Positions 36,886 to 47,204 are shown, counted from the first letter of the stretch. The stretch is 64,000 nt of DNA from Luteimonas marina (GCF_007859325.1 NZ_VOHK01000001.1:310001-374000); one strand, 5' to 3'. The notes: generated by a model from the sequence alone, not told the origin. A program made the numbers and translations.

Positions 36886-37826
36886 GGCGTCAGTTCCTCC
36901 GGGTGATCGGGATTACGGCCTCGTATGGGCCTGGGGGTTTCCGGCTGTTCGATGGCCTGTGCGCGCTCAATAAACCGCGCCAACTCGTCGGACGGATCTC
37001 CGTCCAGCCGCAACAGATAGGTCGTGAGGGGCGACACGCGCGAAGCTAGCGGCCGGGCCACTACACCCGGCTCACGGCTGGCGGCAATGTGTGCACTGCC
37101 TGCTAGGCCGAGCGCAAAACCGGCCGAGACTAGGGCCATCATCAGGTCGGTGGACGAAACCCTCTCTGCAATCAGTGGCTCCACATCCGCACGGCGCAAC
37201 ACCCGTTCAACTTGCTTGGCATGGCCCTCACATGCCTGTGGATCGCACAGAACCAGTGGATAGCGAAGCAACTCATCCAAGGGGATGCGCTTGTGGGCCA
37301 GAAGCGGATGCCGAGCTGGCACGGCCACCATCAGCGCATCGCTCCATGCGGGCGTGGCGACGATACCGTCGCCCACTTCGTCGGATTGAGCAAACCCTAC
37401 GTCATACAGATCGCTATGCAGCCCCTTGATCTGTTGCGATAGGGGCACCTCGAAGAACCGGATTTCGACCTCGGGTTCTTCCTGGCGGCAAAGTACGAGC
37501 AACGCAGAAAGGCGCGACGGCGTGATGCCGTCGGACAATGCCACGCGCAACTGGCCATGAAAACCGTTTGCTGCCGCTTTCACGCTATCGCGTGCCTGCT
37601 CCAAGGCGGAGAGCACGCGGCGCACGTGCTCCAGAAACAGCTCGCCCGCACGGGTCAGCCGAGTGCTGCGCGTGGTGCGGGCAAACAGCATCACGCCCAG
37701 TTCTTCTTCCAGTTCCTTGATGGCCCGTGACAGTGGAGACTGCTCGATGTGCAGCCGCTCGGCAGCGCGGGCGAAATGGAGTTCCTCAGCAACCGCAATG
37801 AAGCAGCGCAAGTGACGAAGTTCCAT
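36882..37826 (-). CDS. LysR-family transcriptional regulator
   Basis: A 314-residue LysR protein: winged helix at residues 1-60 (MELRHLRCFIAVAEELHFAR, then IEQSPLSRAIKELEEELG) and a substrate-binding domain (about 90-300). ATG 37826 has AAGGAC at -10. LysR genes sit beside eexN and traG in other Tn4371-like elements, so it belongs to the backbone and may control transfer. The upstream 100 bp is AT-rich and contains a CzrA-like half-site (37921-37942), marking the start of the cargo region. Confidence 0.9.
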   Translation of the reverse strand: MELRHLRCFIAVAEELHFARAAERLHIEQSPLSRAIKELEEELGVMLFARTTRSTRLTRAGELFLEHVRRVLSALEQARDSVKAAANGFHGQLRVALSDGITPSRLSALLVLCRQEEPEVEIRFFEVPLSQQIKGLHSDLYDVGFAQSDEVGDGIVATPAWSDALMVAVPARHPLLAHKRIPLDELLRYPLVLCDPQACEGHAKQVERVLRRADVEPLIAERVSSTDLMMALVSAGFALGLAGSAHIAASREPGVVARPLASRVSPLTTYLLRLDGDPSDELARFIERAQAIEQPETPRPIRGRNPDHPEELTP

Positions 37827-37920
37827 AGTCTTGTCCTTCCATGATCCATGTTGATTCGGGGGACGAGATGCACGCCTGCTGTAGCACCAGTCGAGCTGAG
37901 GCCAAATATTGAATAAACAA

Positions 37921-37942
37921 TTATACATGTGTTCATATATTA
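37921..37942. promoter_or_regulatory. Degenerate SmtB/CzrA-like operator upstream of lysR
   Basis: On the minus strand the site reads ATATGAACACATGTATA, close to the CzrA-type ATATGAACA-NN-TGTTCATAT palindrome but with one imperfect half. It lies about 100 bp upstream of lysR in an AT-rich patch. Weak evidence. Confidence 0.3.
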
Positions 37943-38050
37943 GTCAAAGAAGCCTGCACCGTGCCGTGGTGATGTTCGATTGTGAGGAGATGAATGGTGC
38001 AAGCTGCACGAGGGCCAATGGGCATCGTGGAGGCCGCTTGCCAAAATAGT

Positions 38051-38071
38051 GCGAGCCCCACCGGGGCTCGC
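38051..38071 (-). terminator. Terminator hairpin of the broken hpd gene
   Basis: A perfect 9-10 bp stem (GCGAGCCCC with GGGGCTCGC) lies about 42 bp after the hpd fragment stop on the minus strand, followed by ACTATTTTGG. It was presumably carried along with the hpd 3' end. Confidence 0.65.
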
Positions 38072-38112
38072 GAGATGCGGAAGGTGCTATGCCTTCAGGG
38101 GGAAAGCCCGAA

Positions 38113-38272
38113 TCAGGCTGGGTTGATTTCCAGCGCGCCGCGGTTGATCTGGTCGCGCTCCATCGACTCGAACAAGGCACCGAAGTTACCTTCGCCGAAG
38201 CCCTCGCGGTAGTTGCCCTTGCGCTCGATGAACTCGAAGAACACCGGGCCGAGCAGCGGCTCGGAGAAGATC
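38113..38272 (-). pseudogene. hpd: 4-hydroxyphenylpyruvate dioxygenase, C-terminal fragment
   Basis: On the minus strand the frame reads [20 protein letters not shown], then [20 protein letters not shown], and ends [11 protein letters not shown] stop. This is the C-terminal end of HppD, including the iron-binding Glu region (FFEFIERKG) and the GFGEGNF gate helix. About 300 N-terminal residues are missing. The fragment is joined tail-to-tail-like to a truncated Lrp-family gene at about 38272, so a deletion removed both 5' ends and the divergent promoter between them. Not functional. Confidence 0.85.
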
Positions 38273-38602
38273 GGCCTCACGCTCACGGCCTACCTGAACG
38301 TGCGTCTCGAAAAGCACTCCGACTCGCACAAGCGCAATCCCATGGACGTGTTCCGCGCGTCGGTCCAGAAATGGCCGGAGGTCGTGGAATGCCATGCGCT
38401 GACCGGCGACATGGACTATCTGCTGCGGGTGGTCGTCAGGAACATGGCTCACTACTCTCGCTTCGTGCTCGACACGCTGCTCAAGCACCCCAGCGTGCAG
38501 GACTGCAAGACAAGCTTCGTGCTGGATCGGGTAAAGAGCACCACGGCCTTGCCCTATGAGCATTCGGCCGATTGGTGTAGCGGGGATGCAAATAGCGCTT
38601 GA
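38273..38602 (+). pseudogene. Lrp/AsnC-family regulator, C-terminal fragment
   Basis: The plus-strand frame reads [20 protein letters not shown], then MDVFRASVQKWPEVVECHAL, TGDMDYLLRVVV and SFVLDRVKSTTALPYE, which is the ligand-binding (RAM/AsnC) domain of an Lrp-family regulator. The helix-turn-helix half is absent. It abuts the hpd fragment in the opposite direction, as expected from a deletion between divergent hpd and its regulator. The stop codon lies inside the -35 box of the CueR-type promoter for the next gene. Confidence 0.82.
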
Positions 38603-38629
38603 CCTTCCAACCGTGGCAAGGACCAGACT
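38599..38629 (+). promoter_or_regulatory. CueR-type promoter of the copZ-like gene
   Basis: TTGACC (38599-38604), a 19-bp spacer and CAGACT (38624-38629). The spacer holds the dyad CCTTCC...GCAAGG typical of CueR/MerR operators. The 19-bp spacing is the hallmark of MerR-activated promoters. The same TTGACCTTCC core recurs at 43285-43315 and 55460-55490. Confidence 0.75.
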
Positions 38630-38659
38630 TCAAACACCCCAACCCGAAAGGAGTTTTCC

Positions 38660-38854
38660 ATGCAATTCCATCTCGAAGACATGACCTGCGGCGGCTGCGC
38701 CCGCACCGTTACGAAAACGATCCAAACGATCGACCCCAACGCCAAGATCGTCACGGACCCGCCGACCCGCCGTGTCGAGGTCCAGACCTCGGCCTCGCAA
38801 GAGCAGATCGCCGCGGCCCTGAGCGAAGCTGGCTTCCCGCCGCGCGCGCAGTAA
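38660..38854 (+). CDS. CopZ-like heavy-metal-associated domain protein
   Basis: A 64-residue single HMA domain: MQFHLEDMTCGGCARTVTKT with the metal-binding CGGC at residues 10-13 and the ending EALSEAGF-like (ALSEAGFPPRAQ). Such proteins bind Cu(I) and hand it to CopA. A strong AAAGGAG ribosome site lies 5-6 bp before the ATG, and a CueR-type promoter lies 30-60 bp upstream. Confidence 0.9.
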   Translation: MQFHLEDMTCGGCARTVTKTIQTIDPNAKIVTDPPTRRVEVQTSASQEQIAAALSEAGFPPRAQ

Positions 38855-38928
38855 CACCGCGTCGTGGCCGGCCTGCACACAGGACGGCCGATGCGAGCAC
38901 GTGCGCTGCGCCGTACCTGGCGCGGCGC

Positions 38929-39687
38929 TCAGTGCATCCCAAGGTAGGCGACCTTGGCCCACATCCACAGGGCCATCGCCACCATCATCAGGTTCTCGGT
39001 CAGGGACACGAAGCCCAGCGGCACGTTGCTGTCCCCGCCCACACAGGCGCACTTGAGTTCCCGGCGATCGACATAGACCGCCTTGAAAACCGACACGGCC
39101 CCGACGGTCCCGATGAACAGCGCCAACGGAATCGACACCCACATCCCCACGCCCGCGACCATCAGGACGCCTGCGATGGCCTCCGCGAACGGGTAGAAAT
39201 AGGCATACCGAACCCAGCGCTTGGCCAGCAGGTCGTAGTTGAGGAACATCGTCGCGAAGCCGTCCACGTCCTTGAGCTTCTGCAGCGCCAGGAGACACAT
39301 GGCAAAGGCCACGAACCACTCTGCCGCCTGAATGCTCCAGAGCTGGCCGAAGGCCGCCCAGCTCGCCGCCAGCGCCATCGCGGCCGCCATGGCGAACAGC
39401 GCGATCACAGGGGTGTAGGTCACGGCGTTCTTGTCCTTCACGGACATGCCGAAGAATTTGCGCAGGTCGTCGTAGCCGCCCACGCGCCGCCCGTTTATGA
39501 AGACCTGGGGCGTGGTCTCGACGCCATGCTCCTTCTTGAACGCATCCGTCTGCTCGCGGCTCGCCAAGTGTTTGTCCTCGACCTCGTAGCCCTTGCGGTT
39601 GAGCAGATCGAGCGACTTCAGCCCGTAGGGGCAGGTATGGCCGGGCATGACCATCCGGTAGAGCGTGGCTTGTTTGGGCGCAGACAT
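38929..39687 (-). CDS. Glutaredoxin-like domain fused to MauE/DoxX-like membrane domain
   Basis: A 252-residue fusion. Residues 1-80 are a glutaredoxin-like domain (LYRMVMPGHTCPYGLKSL with CPYG in place of CPYC, and VETTPQVFINGRRVGG with the cis-Pro). Residues 90-250 hold about four membrane helices (for example VIALFAMAAAMALAASWAAF, WVSIPLALFIGTVGAVSVF) and match a MauE/DoxX-like redox partner; CACVGGDSNVPLGF carries another Cys pair. Likely delivers reducing power across the membrane, here in a copper cluster. It is the last gene of the copA-cueR-fdx direction, 217 bp after fdx, with CAGGAGAAG before its ATG. Confidence 0.8.
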   Translation of the reverse strand: MSAPKQATLYRMVMPGHTCPYGLKSLDLLNRKGYEVEDKHLASREQTDAFKKEHGVETTPQVFINGRRVGGYDDLRKFFGMSVKDKNAVTYTPVIALFAMAAAMALAASWAAFGQLWSIQAAEWFVAFAMCLLALQKLKDVDGFATMFLNYDLLAKRWVRYAYFYPFAEAIAGVLMVAGVGMWVSIPLALFIGTVGAVSVFKAVYVDRRELKCACVGGDSNVPLGFVSLTENLMMVAMALWMWAKVAYLGMH

Positions 39688-39904
39688 GCTGGACTTCTCC
39701 TGTGGGACTTTTCATGGGCCGGCCGCAGCGCCGACTATCACGGATTGAAGGACTTTGACGACATTTCCAGCCTAACCGGCGGTGGTGCAAGGGGGTGTAG
39801 GCATCTGGCTCCCGGGGCGGTCGTCAGGCTGCAACGCCGTCAGTCCTCCGTCTGCCAGAGCAACCCCGCCGCAGGCCGGCGCGCCCGCGGCGGCACGCTG
39901 GGTC

Positions 39905-40243
39905 CTAGTGGTTCTCCTTGGCATGGTTGATCGTGTACTTCGGGATCTCGACGGTCAGGTCCTCGTTCGCCACGATGGCCTGGCAGCTCAGGCGCGATTG
40001 CGCCTCTAGCCCCCAGGCCCGGTCAAGCAGGTCGTCCTCGCACTCCTCGACCTCGTTGAGGGAATCGAATCCCTTGCGCACGATGCAGTGGCAGGTCGTG
40101 CAGGCACAGCTCATGTCGCAGGCATGTTCGATCTCGATGCCGTTGTCTAGCAGCGCCTCGCAGATCGAGGTGCCGACCGGCACGTTCAGCTCGGCGCCCT
40201 CGGGCGCCAGTTCAGGATGGGGCAAGACGGTGATCTTGGGCAT
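39905..40243 (-). CDS. fdx: ISC-type 2Fe-2S ferredoxin
   Basis: A 112-residue adrenodoxin-type ferredoxin very like the E. coli isc ferredoxin. Cluster ligands: HACDMSCACTTCHCIV and RLSCQAIV; the family end VEIPKYTINHAKE is intact. In the isc system it donates electrons for Fe-S cluster assembly. Here it follows cueR by 16 bp in a copper-efflux run, an unusual place. The ATG at 40243 is used, with GGGAGAG upstream; an in-frame start at 40303 overlaps cueR and is less likely. Confidence 0.92.
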   Translation of the reverse strand: MPKITVLPHPELAPEGAELNVPVGTSICEALLDNGIEIEHACDMSCACTTCHCIVRKGFDSLNEVEECEDDLLDRAWGLEAQSRLSCQAIVANEDLTVEIPKYTINHAKENH

Positions 40244-40259
40244 GGTCTCTCCCGGCTGC

Positions 40260-40739
40260 TCAGTGCGCACGCGGCTTCTTTGCCGCTGCGTTGCCACTTG
40301 CACGCCGTGGCACGGCGCCGGTGCGCGCTTCGGGCTCGTCGTCGCTGGTATCGAGTTGCTCCAGCGTGTGCAGGATCGGGCAGTCGGGCCGTTCGTCGCC
40401 GGCGCAGCACCGGATCAGCGCCTTGAGCGTCTCGGCCATCTCCAACATGCTCGCGATGCGCCGGTCCAGCTCGGAGATGTGCTGCTGCGCCAGGCGCTTG
40501 ACGTCGGCACTCCGGCGCGACTTGTCGTTCCACAGTCCCAGCAGGTCCGTGATCTCGGCCACCGAGAAGCCGAGGTCGCGCGCACGCCGGATGAAGTGCA
40601 GCCGGTGTACGTCGTCCTGGCTATAGGCGCGGTAGCCCGAATCGTTCCGGTCGGCCGGGGGAATCAAGCCGATCTGCTCGTAGTAGCGGATCATCTTGGC
40701 CGAGACCTTCGAGGCCTTGGATGCTTCACCGATGTTCAT
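40260..40739 (-). CDS. cueR: Cu(I)-responsive MerR-family regulator CueR
   Basis: A 159-residue MerR protein: N-terminal helix-turn-helix (MNIGEASKASKVSAKMIRYY), wing and dimer helix, and a metal loop RCCAGDERPDCPIL. The Cys pair spaced as in CueR (C-x7-C, followed by PIL) supports Cu(I)/Ag(I) sensing. The C-terminus is extended by about 25 residues rich in Ala, Arg and Lys. It starts 15 bp after copA, so it is under the promoter it controls. Confidence 0.93.
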   Translation of the reverse strand: MNIGEASKASKVSAKMIRYYEQIGLIPPADRNDSGYRAYSQDDVHRLHFIRRARDLGFSVAEITDLLGLWNDKSRRSADVKRLAQQHISELDRRIASMLEMAETLKALIRCCAGDERPDCPILHTLEQLDTSDDEPEARTGAVPRRASGNAAAKKPRAH

Positions 40740-40754
40740 GGTGTTCCTCCTTTC

Positions 40755-43250
<2,496 letters not shown>

Positions 43251-43284
43251 GGTTGTTTCCCATAGTTGATATTCGACATGGGGG

Positions 43285-43315
43285 AGCTTAGGGTTTACCA
43301 TCGTGGGAAGGTCAA
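43285..43315 (-). promoter_or_regulatory. CueR-type promoter of copA
   Basis: On the minus strand: TTGACC (43315-43310), 19-bp spacer, TAAGCT (43290-43285). The dyad CCTTCCCACGATGG fills the spacer. It sits 35 bp before the copA start. Confidence 0.85.
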
Positions 43316-43488
43316 GCGCTTTTTTCGGGTACTGTCAGGTTTCAGAAATGGCCCGGCGCACGGGGGAAACGAGGGGCCTTGGTCGCCAGGCTCGCCCTGG
43401 TCCCGGGCTGTGCGCGCGCTCAAGCGGTCGCAGCCTCGTTGATCCTGAAGGGCACGAACAGCCGTTCGAGGGTAGGAATTTTTGAGAG

Positions 43489-43845
43489 ATGACTCCACGC
43501 AAACCAGCCAGTGCCCCACCGAAGGGCCCAAGCACCGATCTGGCCTCCCTGTCACAGAATGACGTGACCATCCTGGCCGAGACTTTCCGGCTCCTGGGCG
43601 ATCCGTCGCGGCTCAAGGTCATGCTGTGCTGCATGAAGGGGTCCACGTCGGTAAGCGACATCGCGGAAGCCGTCGAACTCTCGCAGTCGTTGGTCAGCCA
43701 TCACCTTCGACTGTTGCGTGGAGCCCGTCTGGTCAAGGGCGCGCGCCAGTCCAAGCAGATCTTCTATGAGGTAGCGGACAAGCACGTGAGCCAGGTGCTG
43801 CTGGACATGGCCATCCACATCGTTGAGGACAACAGCGACGACTAG
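43489..43845 (+). CDS. ArsR/SmtB-family metal repressor, copy 1
   Basis: A 118-residue winged-helix repressor: ILAETFRLLGDPSRLKVMLC and SQSLVSHHLRLLRGARLVKG cover the DNA-binding part. The last helix DKHVSQVLLDMAIHIVED carries Asp, His, His and Glu spaced like the alpha-5 metal site of CzrA/SmtB, which senses Zn/Co/Ni. No alpha-3 Cys motif is seen. It is divergent from copA (238 bp gap) and convergent with the MFS gene. It is about 65% identical by eye to the protein at 46827-47204. Confidence 0.9.
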   Translation: MTPRKPASAPPKGPSTDLASLSQNDVTILAETFRLLGDPSRLKVMLCCMKGSTSVSDIAEAVELSQSLVSHHLRLLRGARLVKGARQSKQIFYEVADKHVSQVLLDMAIHIVEDNSDD

Positions 43846-43883
43846 CCTTGGTGCGAAACAGCCCTTACCGCGTCCCGTGAGGC

Positions 43884-45194
43884 CTATCCTTTCGGCCAGA
43901 TCCGGTGCAAGTCATCCACGACCAGCACGTGATGGTGCCCGCCTTGGTTCGCGTGCTGACGCAAGTGGGGGTGATCCGCCGACAGGTTCGGATGGTCATG
44001 GGCCAAGTCCGACGGGTCGCTGGCCGGCCACAGCCGAAGCGCCAGCGCCACGCCAGCTAGGCCGATCAAGGACATGACGACGAACGTCGATTGCAGCCCC
44101 ATGGCCGCGCCGAAGCGTCCGGCCAGCGGGTAGCAGATGAGCCAGCAGGCGTGCGACAGCGCGAAGTGGGCCGCGAAGATCGCTGGACGGTCCTCGGCGT
44201 GGGCCGAGCGGCGCAGAAGACGGCCGGATGGCGTCTGCGCCACGCTGTAGCCAAAGCCGATCACCAGCCACAGCGGCAGCAACAGCGCATAGCTCGGCAG
44301 CAGTGCGCCGATCGCCGTGCCCACGACGAGGACAGCGGCGCCGGTGAGCATCGCGGGTCGGTCGGCTACTTTCTCCAGTAGGGACGGCAAGACGAAGGCG
44401 GCCACCATCGAGCCGCCTCCGAACGCCGCCAGTGCCCACGCCACCTCGACTTCGCCCAGGCCGAAACGCGCCTTCACGAGCACCACCGTGTTCACGATCA
44501 CCATCGCGCCGGCCGCCGAGACGGCCAGGCTGATCGCCAGCAGGCCCCGCAGGCGAGGCGTGGCGAGGTAGATGCGCGTGCCGCGCGTCGTTCGCTCCCA
44601 GATGCCGCGGCGCGGGCCGGGGACGGACGTGGGCAACCGCACGCTGACCACGAGAGCGGCTGAAACGAGGAAACCGAGCACCGTTCCCGCGAACAGGTTG
44701 TGAAAGCTGATGACGGTCAGCAGCGCGGCGGCCAGCATCGGGGAAATCAGGCTTTCCAGGTCGTAGGCCAGCCGGGACAGCGACAGCGCCTTCGTGTAGT
44801 CCTCTTCGTCGGGAAGGATGTCCGGGATGGTGGCCTGGAAGGTCGGCGTGAAGCCGGCGGATGCCGCCTGCAGAACGAAGATCAGCAGGTAGATCTGCCA
44901 GACCTCGGTGACGAAGGGCAGGCACAGCGCGACGGCCGCTCGCACGAGGTCCAGCGCCACGAGCAGCGAGCGCCGCGGGAGCCGGTCGGCGAAGGCCTGC
45001 GCGACCGGCGCGACCCCCGCGTAGGCCAGCATCTTGATGGCCAGCGCCGTCCCGAGCACCGCGCCTGCATCCGCGCCGGCCAGCTCGTAGGCCAGCAGGC
45101 CGAGCGCCACCGTCATCAGGCCGGTGCCGACGAGCGCGATCACCTGGGCGGTGAACAGGTGGCGGTAGGTGCGGTTATTCAGGACGGAGAGCAT
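43884..45194 (-). CDS. MFS metal(?) exporter with His-rich C-terminus
   Basis: A 436-residue MFS protein with 12 hydrophobic helices, AFADRLPRRSLLV as the loop-2 motif and PDEEDYTKALSLSRLAYDLE in the central loop. The last 45 residues are His- and Asp-rich (SDLAHDHPNLSADHPHLRQH, then GGHHHVLVVDDLHRIW). NreB-like nickel exporters of the MFS have a similar His tail, and the gene is preceded by an RcnR/CsoR-type repressor, so nickel or cobalt efflux is the best guess. Ends convergent with the first arsR gene. Confidence 0.75.
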   Translation of the reverse strand: MLSVLNNRTYRHLFTAQVIALVGTGLMTVALGLLAYELAGADAGAVLGTALAIKMLAYAGVAPVAQAFADRLPRRSLLVALDLVRAAVALCLPFVTEVWQIYLLIFVLQAASAGFTPTFQATIPDILPDEEDYTKALSLSRLAYDLESLISPMLAAALLTVISFHNLFAGTVLGFLVSAALVVSVRLPTSVPGPRRGIWERTTRGTRIYLATPRLRGLLAISLAVSAAGAMVIVNTVVLVKARFGLGEVEVAWALAAFGGGSMVAAFVLPSLLEKVADRPAMLTGAAVLVVGTAIGALLPSYALLLPLWLVIGFGYSVAQTPSGRLLRRSAHAEDRPAIFAAHFALSHACWLICYPLAGRFGAAMGLQSTFVVMSLIGLAGVALALRLWPASDPSDLAHDHPNLSADHPHLRQHANQGGHHHVLVVDDLHRIWPKG

Positions 45195-45203
45195 CGGACG
45201 GCC

Positions 45204-45461
45204 TCAGAGCAGTTTGGTCAGCGCCTTCATTTCGGTCAGAACGGAGTCCTCGTCATGGGACAGGCAGTGGTCGATGTGGTCGTGGATCAGGACGCGCTTG
45301 GCCGCCGTCACCGCGCTTTCCACCGCCGCGAGCTGGCGGGCGATGTCGAGGCAGGTTTCTCCCCCTTCGATCATCCCGATGACGTGCCGCAGATGCCCCT
45401 CGGCGCGCTTGAGCCGCTTCACCAGGTCGGGATGGGTGGTGTGCTTATGCATGTCTTCCAT
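45204..45461 (-). CDS. RcnR/CsoR-family metal-sensing repressor
   Basis: An 85-residue all-helical repressor. MEDMHKHTTHPDLVKRLKRA carries N-terminal His residues as in RcnR, GHLRHVIGMIEGGETCLDIA holds the conserved Cys, and HDHIDHCLSH a further His/Cys set. His-rich ligands with a single Cys in helix 2 favour an RcnR-like nickel/cobalt sensor over a copper CsoR. ATG 45461 is preferred; the longer frame to 45497 would begin inside the operator. Nine bases before the MFS gene, so both are one unit. Confidence 0.85.
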   Translation of the reverse strand: MEDMHKHTTHPDLVKRLKRAEGHLRHVIGMIEGGETCLDIARQLAAVESAVTAAKRVLIHDHIDHCLSHDEDSVLTEMKALTKLL

Positions 45462-45472
45462 GCTGAAATCAT

Positions 45473-45489
45473 ATCCCCCCAGGGGGGAT
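45473..45489. promoter_or_regulatory. C/G-tract operator of the RcnR/CsoR-like repressor
   Basis: A perfect palindrome ATCCCCCC-A-GGGGGGAT, 12 bp upstream of the repressor start. G-tract palindromes flanked by AT are the known recognition sites of the RcnR/CsoR family. Confidence 0.8.
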
Positions 45490-45620
45490 ACTGCCACTGG
45501 ATGTTAGATCAACGGCTGCTTGCCAGGCGGGGGGAATGGTCGCCGAGCCAGGCTAAGGCAATTGCCCGGAGCGGCATCCCGGCCGTGGTGAGACGCGAAC
45601 ACAAATGTGTACAACAATTC

Positions 45621-45640
45621 ACATGAAAACATGTTCATGT
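45621..45640. promoter_or_regulatory. SmtB/CzrA-type operator upstream of the CDF gene
   Basis: ACATGAA-AACATG-TTCATGT is a perfect 7-bp inverted repeat with the TGAA-N6-TTCA core of zinc-type ArsR repressors. It lies 45 bp before the CDF start in an AT-rich stretch (GTTATATTTTG follows, a likely -10). Confidence 0.8.
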
Positions 45641-45685
45641 GTTATATTTTGAGCCACAGTCAAAGACCCAGTTTCCCGAGGCCCC

Positions 45686-46783
45686 ATGTCCCAATCCCAC
45701 GCACATGACCATGGTCACGATCACGACCATGATCATGACCACACCCCGACCGTGACCAGCGCCAACGAGCGCAAGGTCCTGCTGTCCTTTTTCCTGATCT
45801 TCGGCTTCATGGTCGTGGAGGCCGTCGGAGGCGTGCTGTCGGGCTCGCTGGCCTTGCTGGCCGACGCGGGCCACATGCTGACCGACGCCGCGGCGCTCGC
45901 ACTGGCCTACGCAGCATTCCGGTTCGGCCGCCGCGCGGCCGACAGCAAGCGCACCTTCGGCTACCTGCGCTTCGAGGTCATCGCCGGTTTCCTGAACGCC
46001 GTGACCCTGTTCGCGATCGTCGCTTGGATCGCCTACGAGGCGTGGGAGCGGCTGCAGGCGCCGCCCGTGATCCTGGCCGGCCCGATGATGATCGTCGCCG
46101 TGCTCGGCCTGCTGGTGAACGTGCTCGTGCTGTGGATCATGACCCGCGGAGAGACCGATCACGTCAACGTGAAGGGGGCCATCCTGCACGTGATGGGCGA
46201 CCTGCTCGGCTCGGTCGGCGCCATCGTCGCTGCGATCGTCATCTACCTCACGGGCTGGACGCCGATCGATCCCATCCTGTCGGTCCTGGTCGCGGCGCTG
46301 ATCCTGCGCAGCGCATGGAAGCTGCTCGCCAAGTCGATCCACATCCTGCTGGAAGGCGCGCCGGAGGATGCTTCGCCGGAGAAGGTGGAGCAAGGCCTGA
46401 TGGGCGCCGTGCCGGGCCTGGCGGCCGTCAGCCACGTTCACGTGTGGCAGCTCACCTCCGGGCGCACGATGGCCACGCTGCACGTTCGCCCCAACGTGGA
46501 CGAGGAAGCACGCGCCGTGGTCAAGCGCGTCGAAGCGGTGCTTCGAGAGCAATTCAGCATCGAACACGCCACGGTCGGGATCGACTGGAACTCGGGCACC
46601 GACGAGAACGTCTGCAGCTTGCAGCCCACGTCGGAGCGTCAGGACCACAGCGGCCACGATCACAGCGGTCATGACCACAGCGGGCACGACCACAGCGGCC
46701 ATGATCATGGCAATCACAAGCATGGCGGCGGGCACAGCCACGGCCATGACCACGACCATTCCGCTCCTGGTCACAGGCATTGA
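45686..46783 (+). CDS. CDF-family (CzcD-like) divalent metal exporter
   Basis: A 365-residue cation diffusion facilitator that exports Zn/Co/Cd/Ni by proton exchange in the inner membrane. N-terminal HAHDHGHDHDHDHDH tract, six membrane helices with the metal-site motifs DAGHMLTDA (helix 2) and HVMGDLLGS (helix 5), a cytosolic domain (SHVHVWQLTSGRTMATLHV), and a second His tail containing four tandem HSGHD units and GHSHGHDHDHS. Controlled by the SmtB/CzrA-type site upstream and followed by its arsR gene. Confidence 0.94.
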   Translation: MSQSHAHDHGHDHDHDHDHTPTVTSANERKVLLSFFLIFGFMVVEAVGGVLSGSLALLADAGHMLTDAAALALAYAAFRFGRRAADSKRTFGYLRFEVIAGFLNAVTLFAIVAWIAYEAWERLQAPPVILAGPMMIVAVLGLLVNVLVLWIMTRGETDHVNVKGAILHVMGDLLGSVGAIVAAIVIYLTGWTPIDPILSVLVAALILRSAWKLLAKSIHILLEGAPEDASPEKVEQGLMGAVPGLAAVSHVHVWQLTSGRTMATLHVRPNVDEEARAVVKRVEAVLREQFSIEHATVGIDWNSGTDENVCSLQPTSERQDHSGHDHSGHDHSGHDHSGHDHGNHKHGGGHSHGHDHDHSAPGHRH

Positions 46784-46826
46784 GGCCGCGCGAGCCGGCT
46801 CGCACTCCACTTGAGGATTTGCATCC

Positions 46827-47204
46827 ATGACGTCCCGCAAAACCACCAGCGCCGACACCGCGCAATGCTCGACCACCAGCCACGACGCGGCGACCGATGC
46901 CCTCGCAATGTCGCAAAGTGACGTCGCTGTTCTGGCCGAGACCTTCCGCCTGCTGGGCGACCAATCGCGATTGAAGATCCTGCTGCAGTGCATGCATGGC
47001 TCGGTCGCCGTGGGGGACATCGCCGAAGCGCTCGACCTGTCGCAGTCTCTGGTCAGCCATCACCTGCGGCTGCTGCGCGGTGCGCGCCTCGTGCGCGGCG
47101 AACGCCAAGCCAAGCACATCTTCTACAGCATCGCGGACCAGCACGTCAGCCAGGTGCTGCAGGACATGGCGGTCCACATTTCCGAGGACAAAGCCGACGA
47201 CTGA
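46827..47204 (+). CDS. ArsR/SmtB-family metal repressor, copy 2
   Basis: A 125-residue paralogue of the 43489 protein, with the same core (VLAETFRLLGDQSRLKILLQ, SQSLVSHHLRLLRGARLVRG) and metal-site helix ADQHVSQVLQDMAVHISED. The N-terminal ~28 residues differ. ATG 46827 follows GAGGA. It directly follows the CDF gene (43 bp) and is the obvious regulator of it through the site at 45621-45640. Confidence 0.92.
   Translation: MTSRKTTSADTAQCSTTSHDAATDALAMSQSDVAVLAETFRLLGDQSRLKILLQCMHGSVAVGDIAEALDLSQSLVSHHLRLLRGARLVRGERQAKHIFYSIADQHVSQVLQDMAVHISEDKADD

Noticed and set aside
38213-38602. 130-residue frame annotated as an intact Lrp-like gene
   Set aside because: The first ~20 residues are antisense of the hpd fragment; the HTH domain is missing, so it is a remnant.
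43251-43301. Longer N-terminus for CopA (start at 43301)
   Set aside because: It would begin inside the -10/-35 region of the CueR-type promoter.
45462-45497. Longer N-terminus for the RcnR/CsoR-like repressor
   Set aside because: It would begin upstream of and translate through the G-tract operator.
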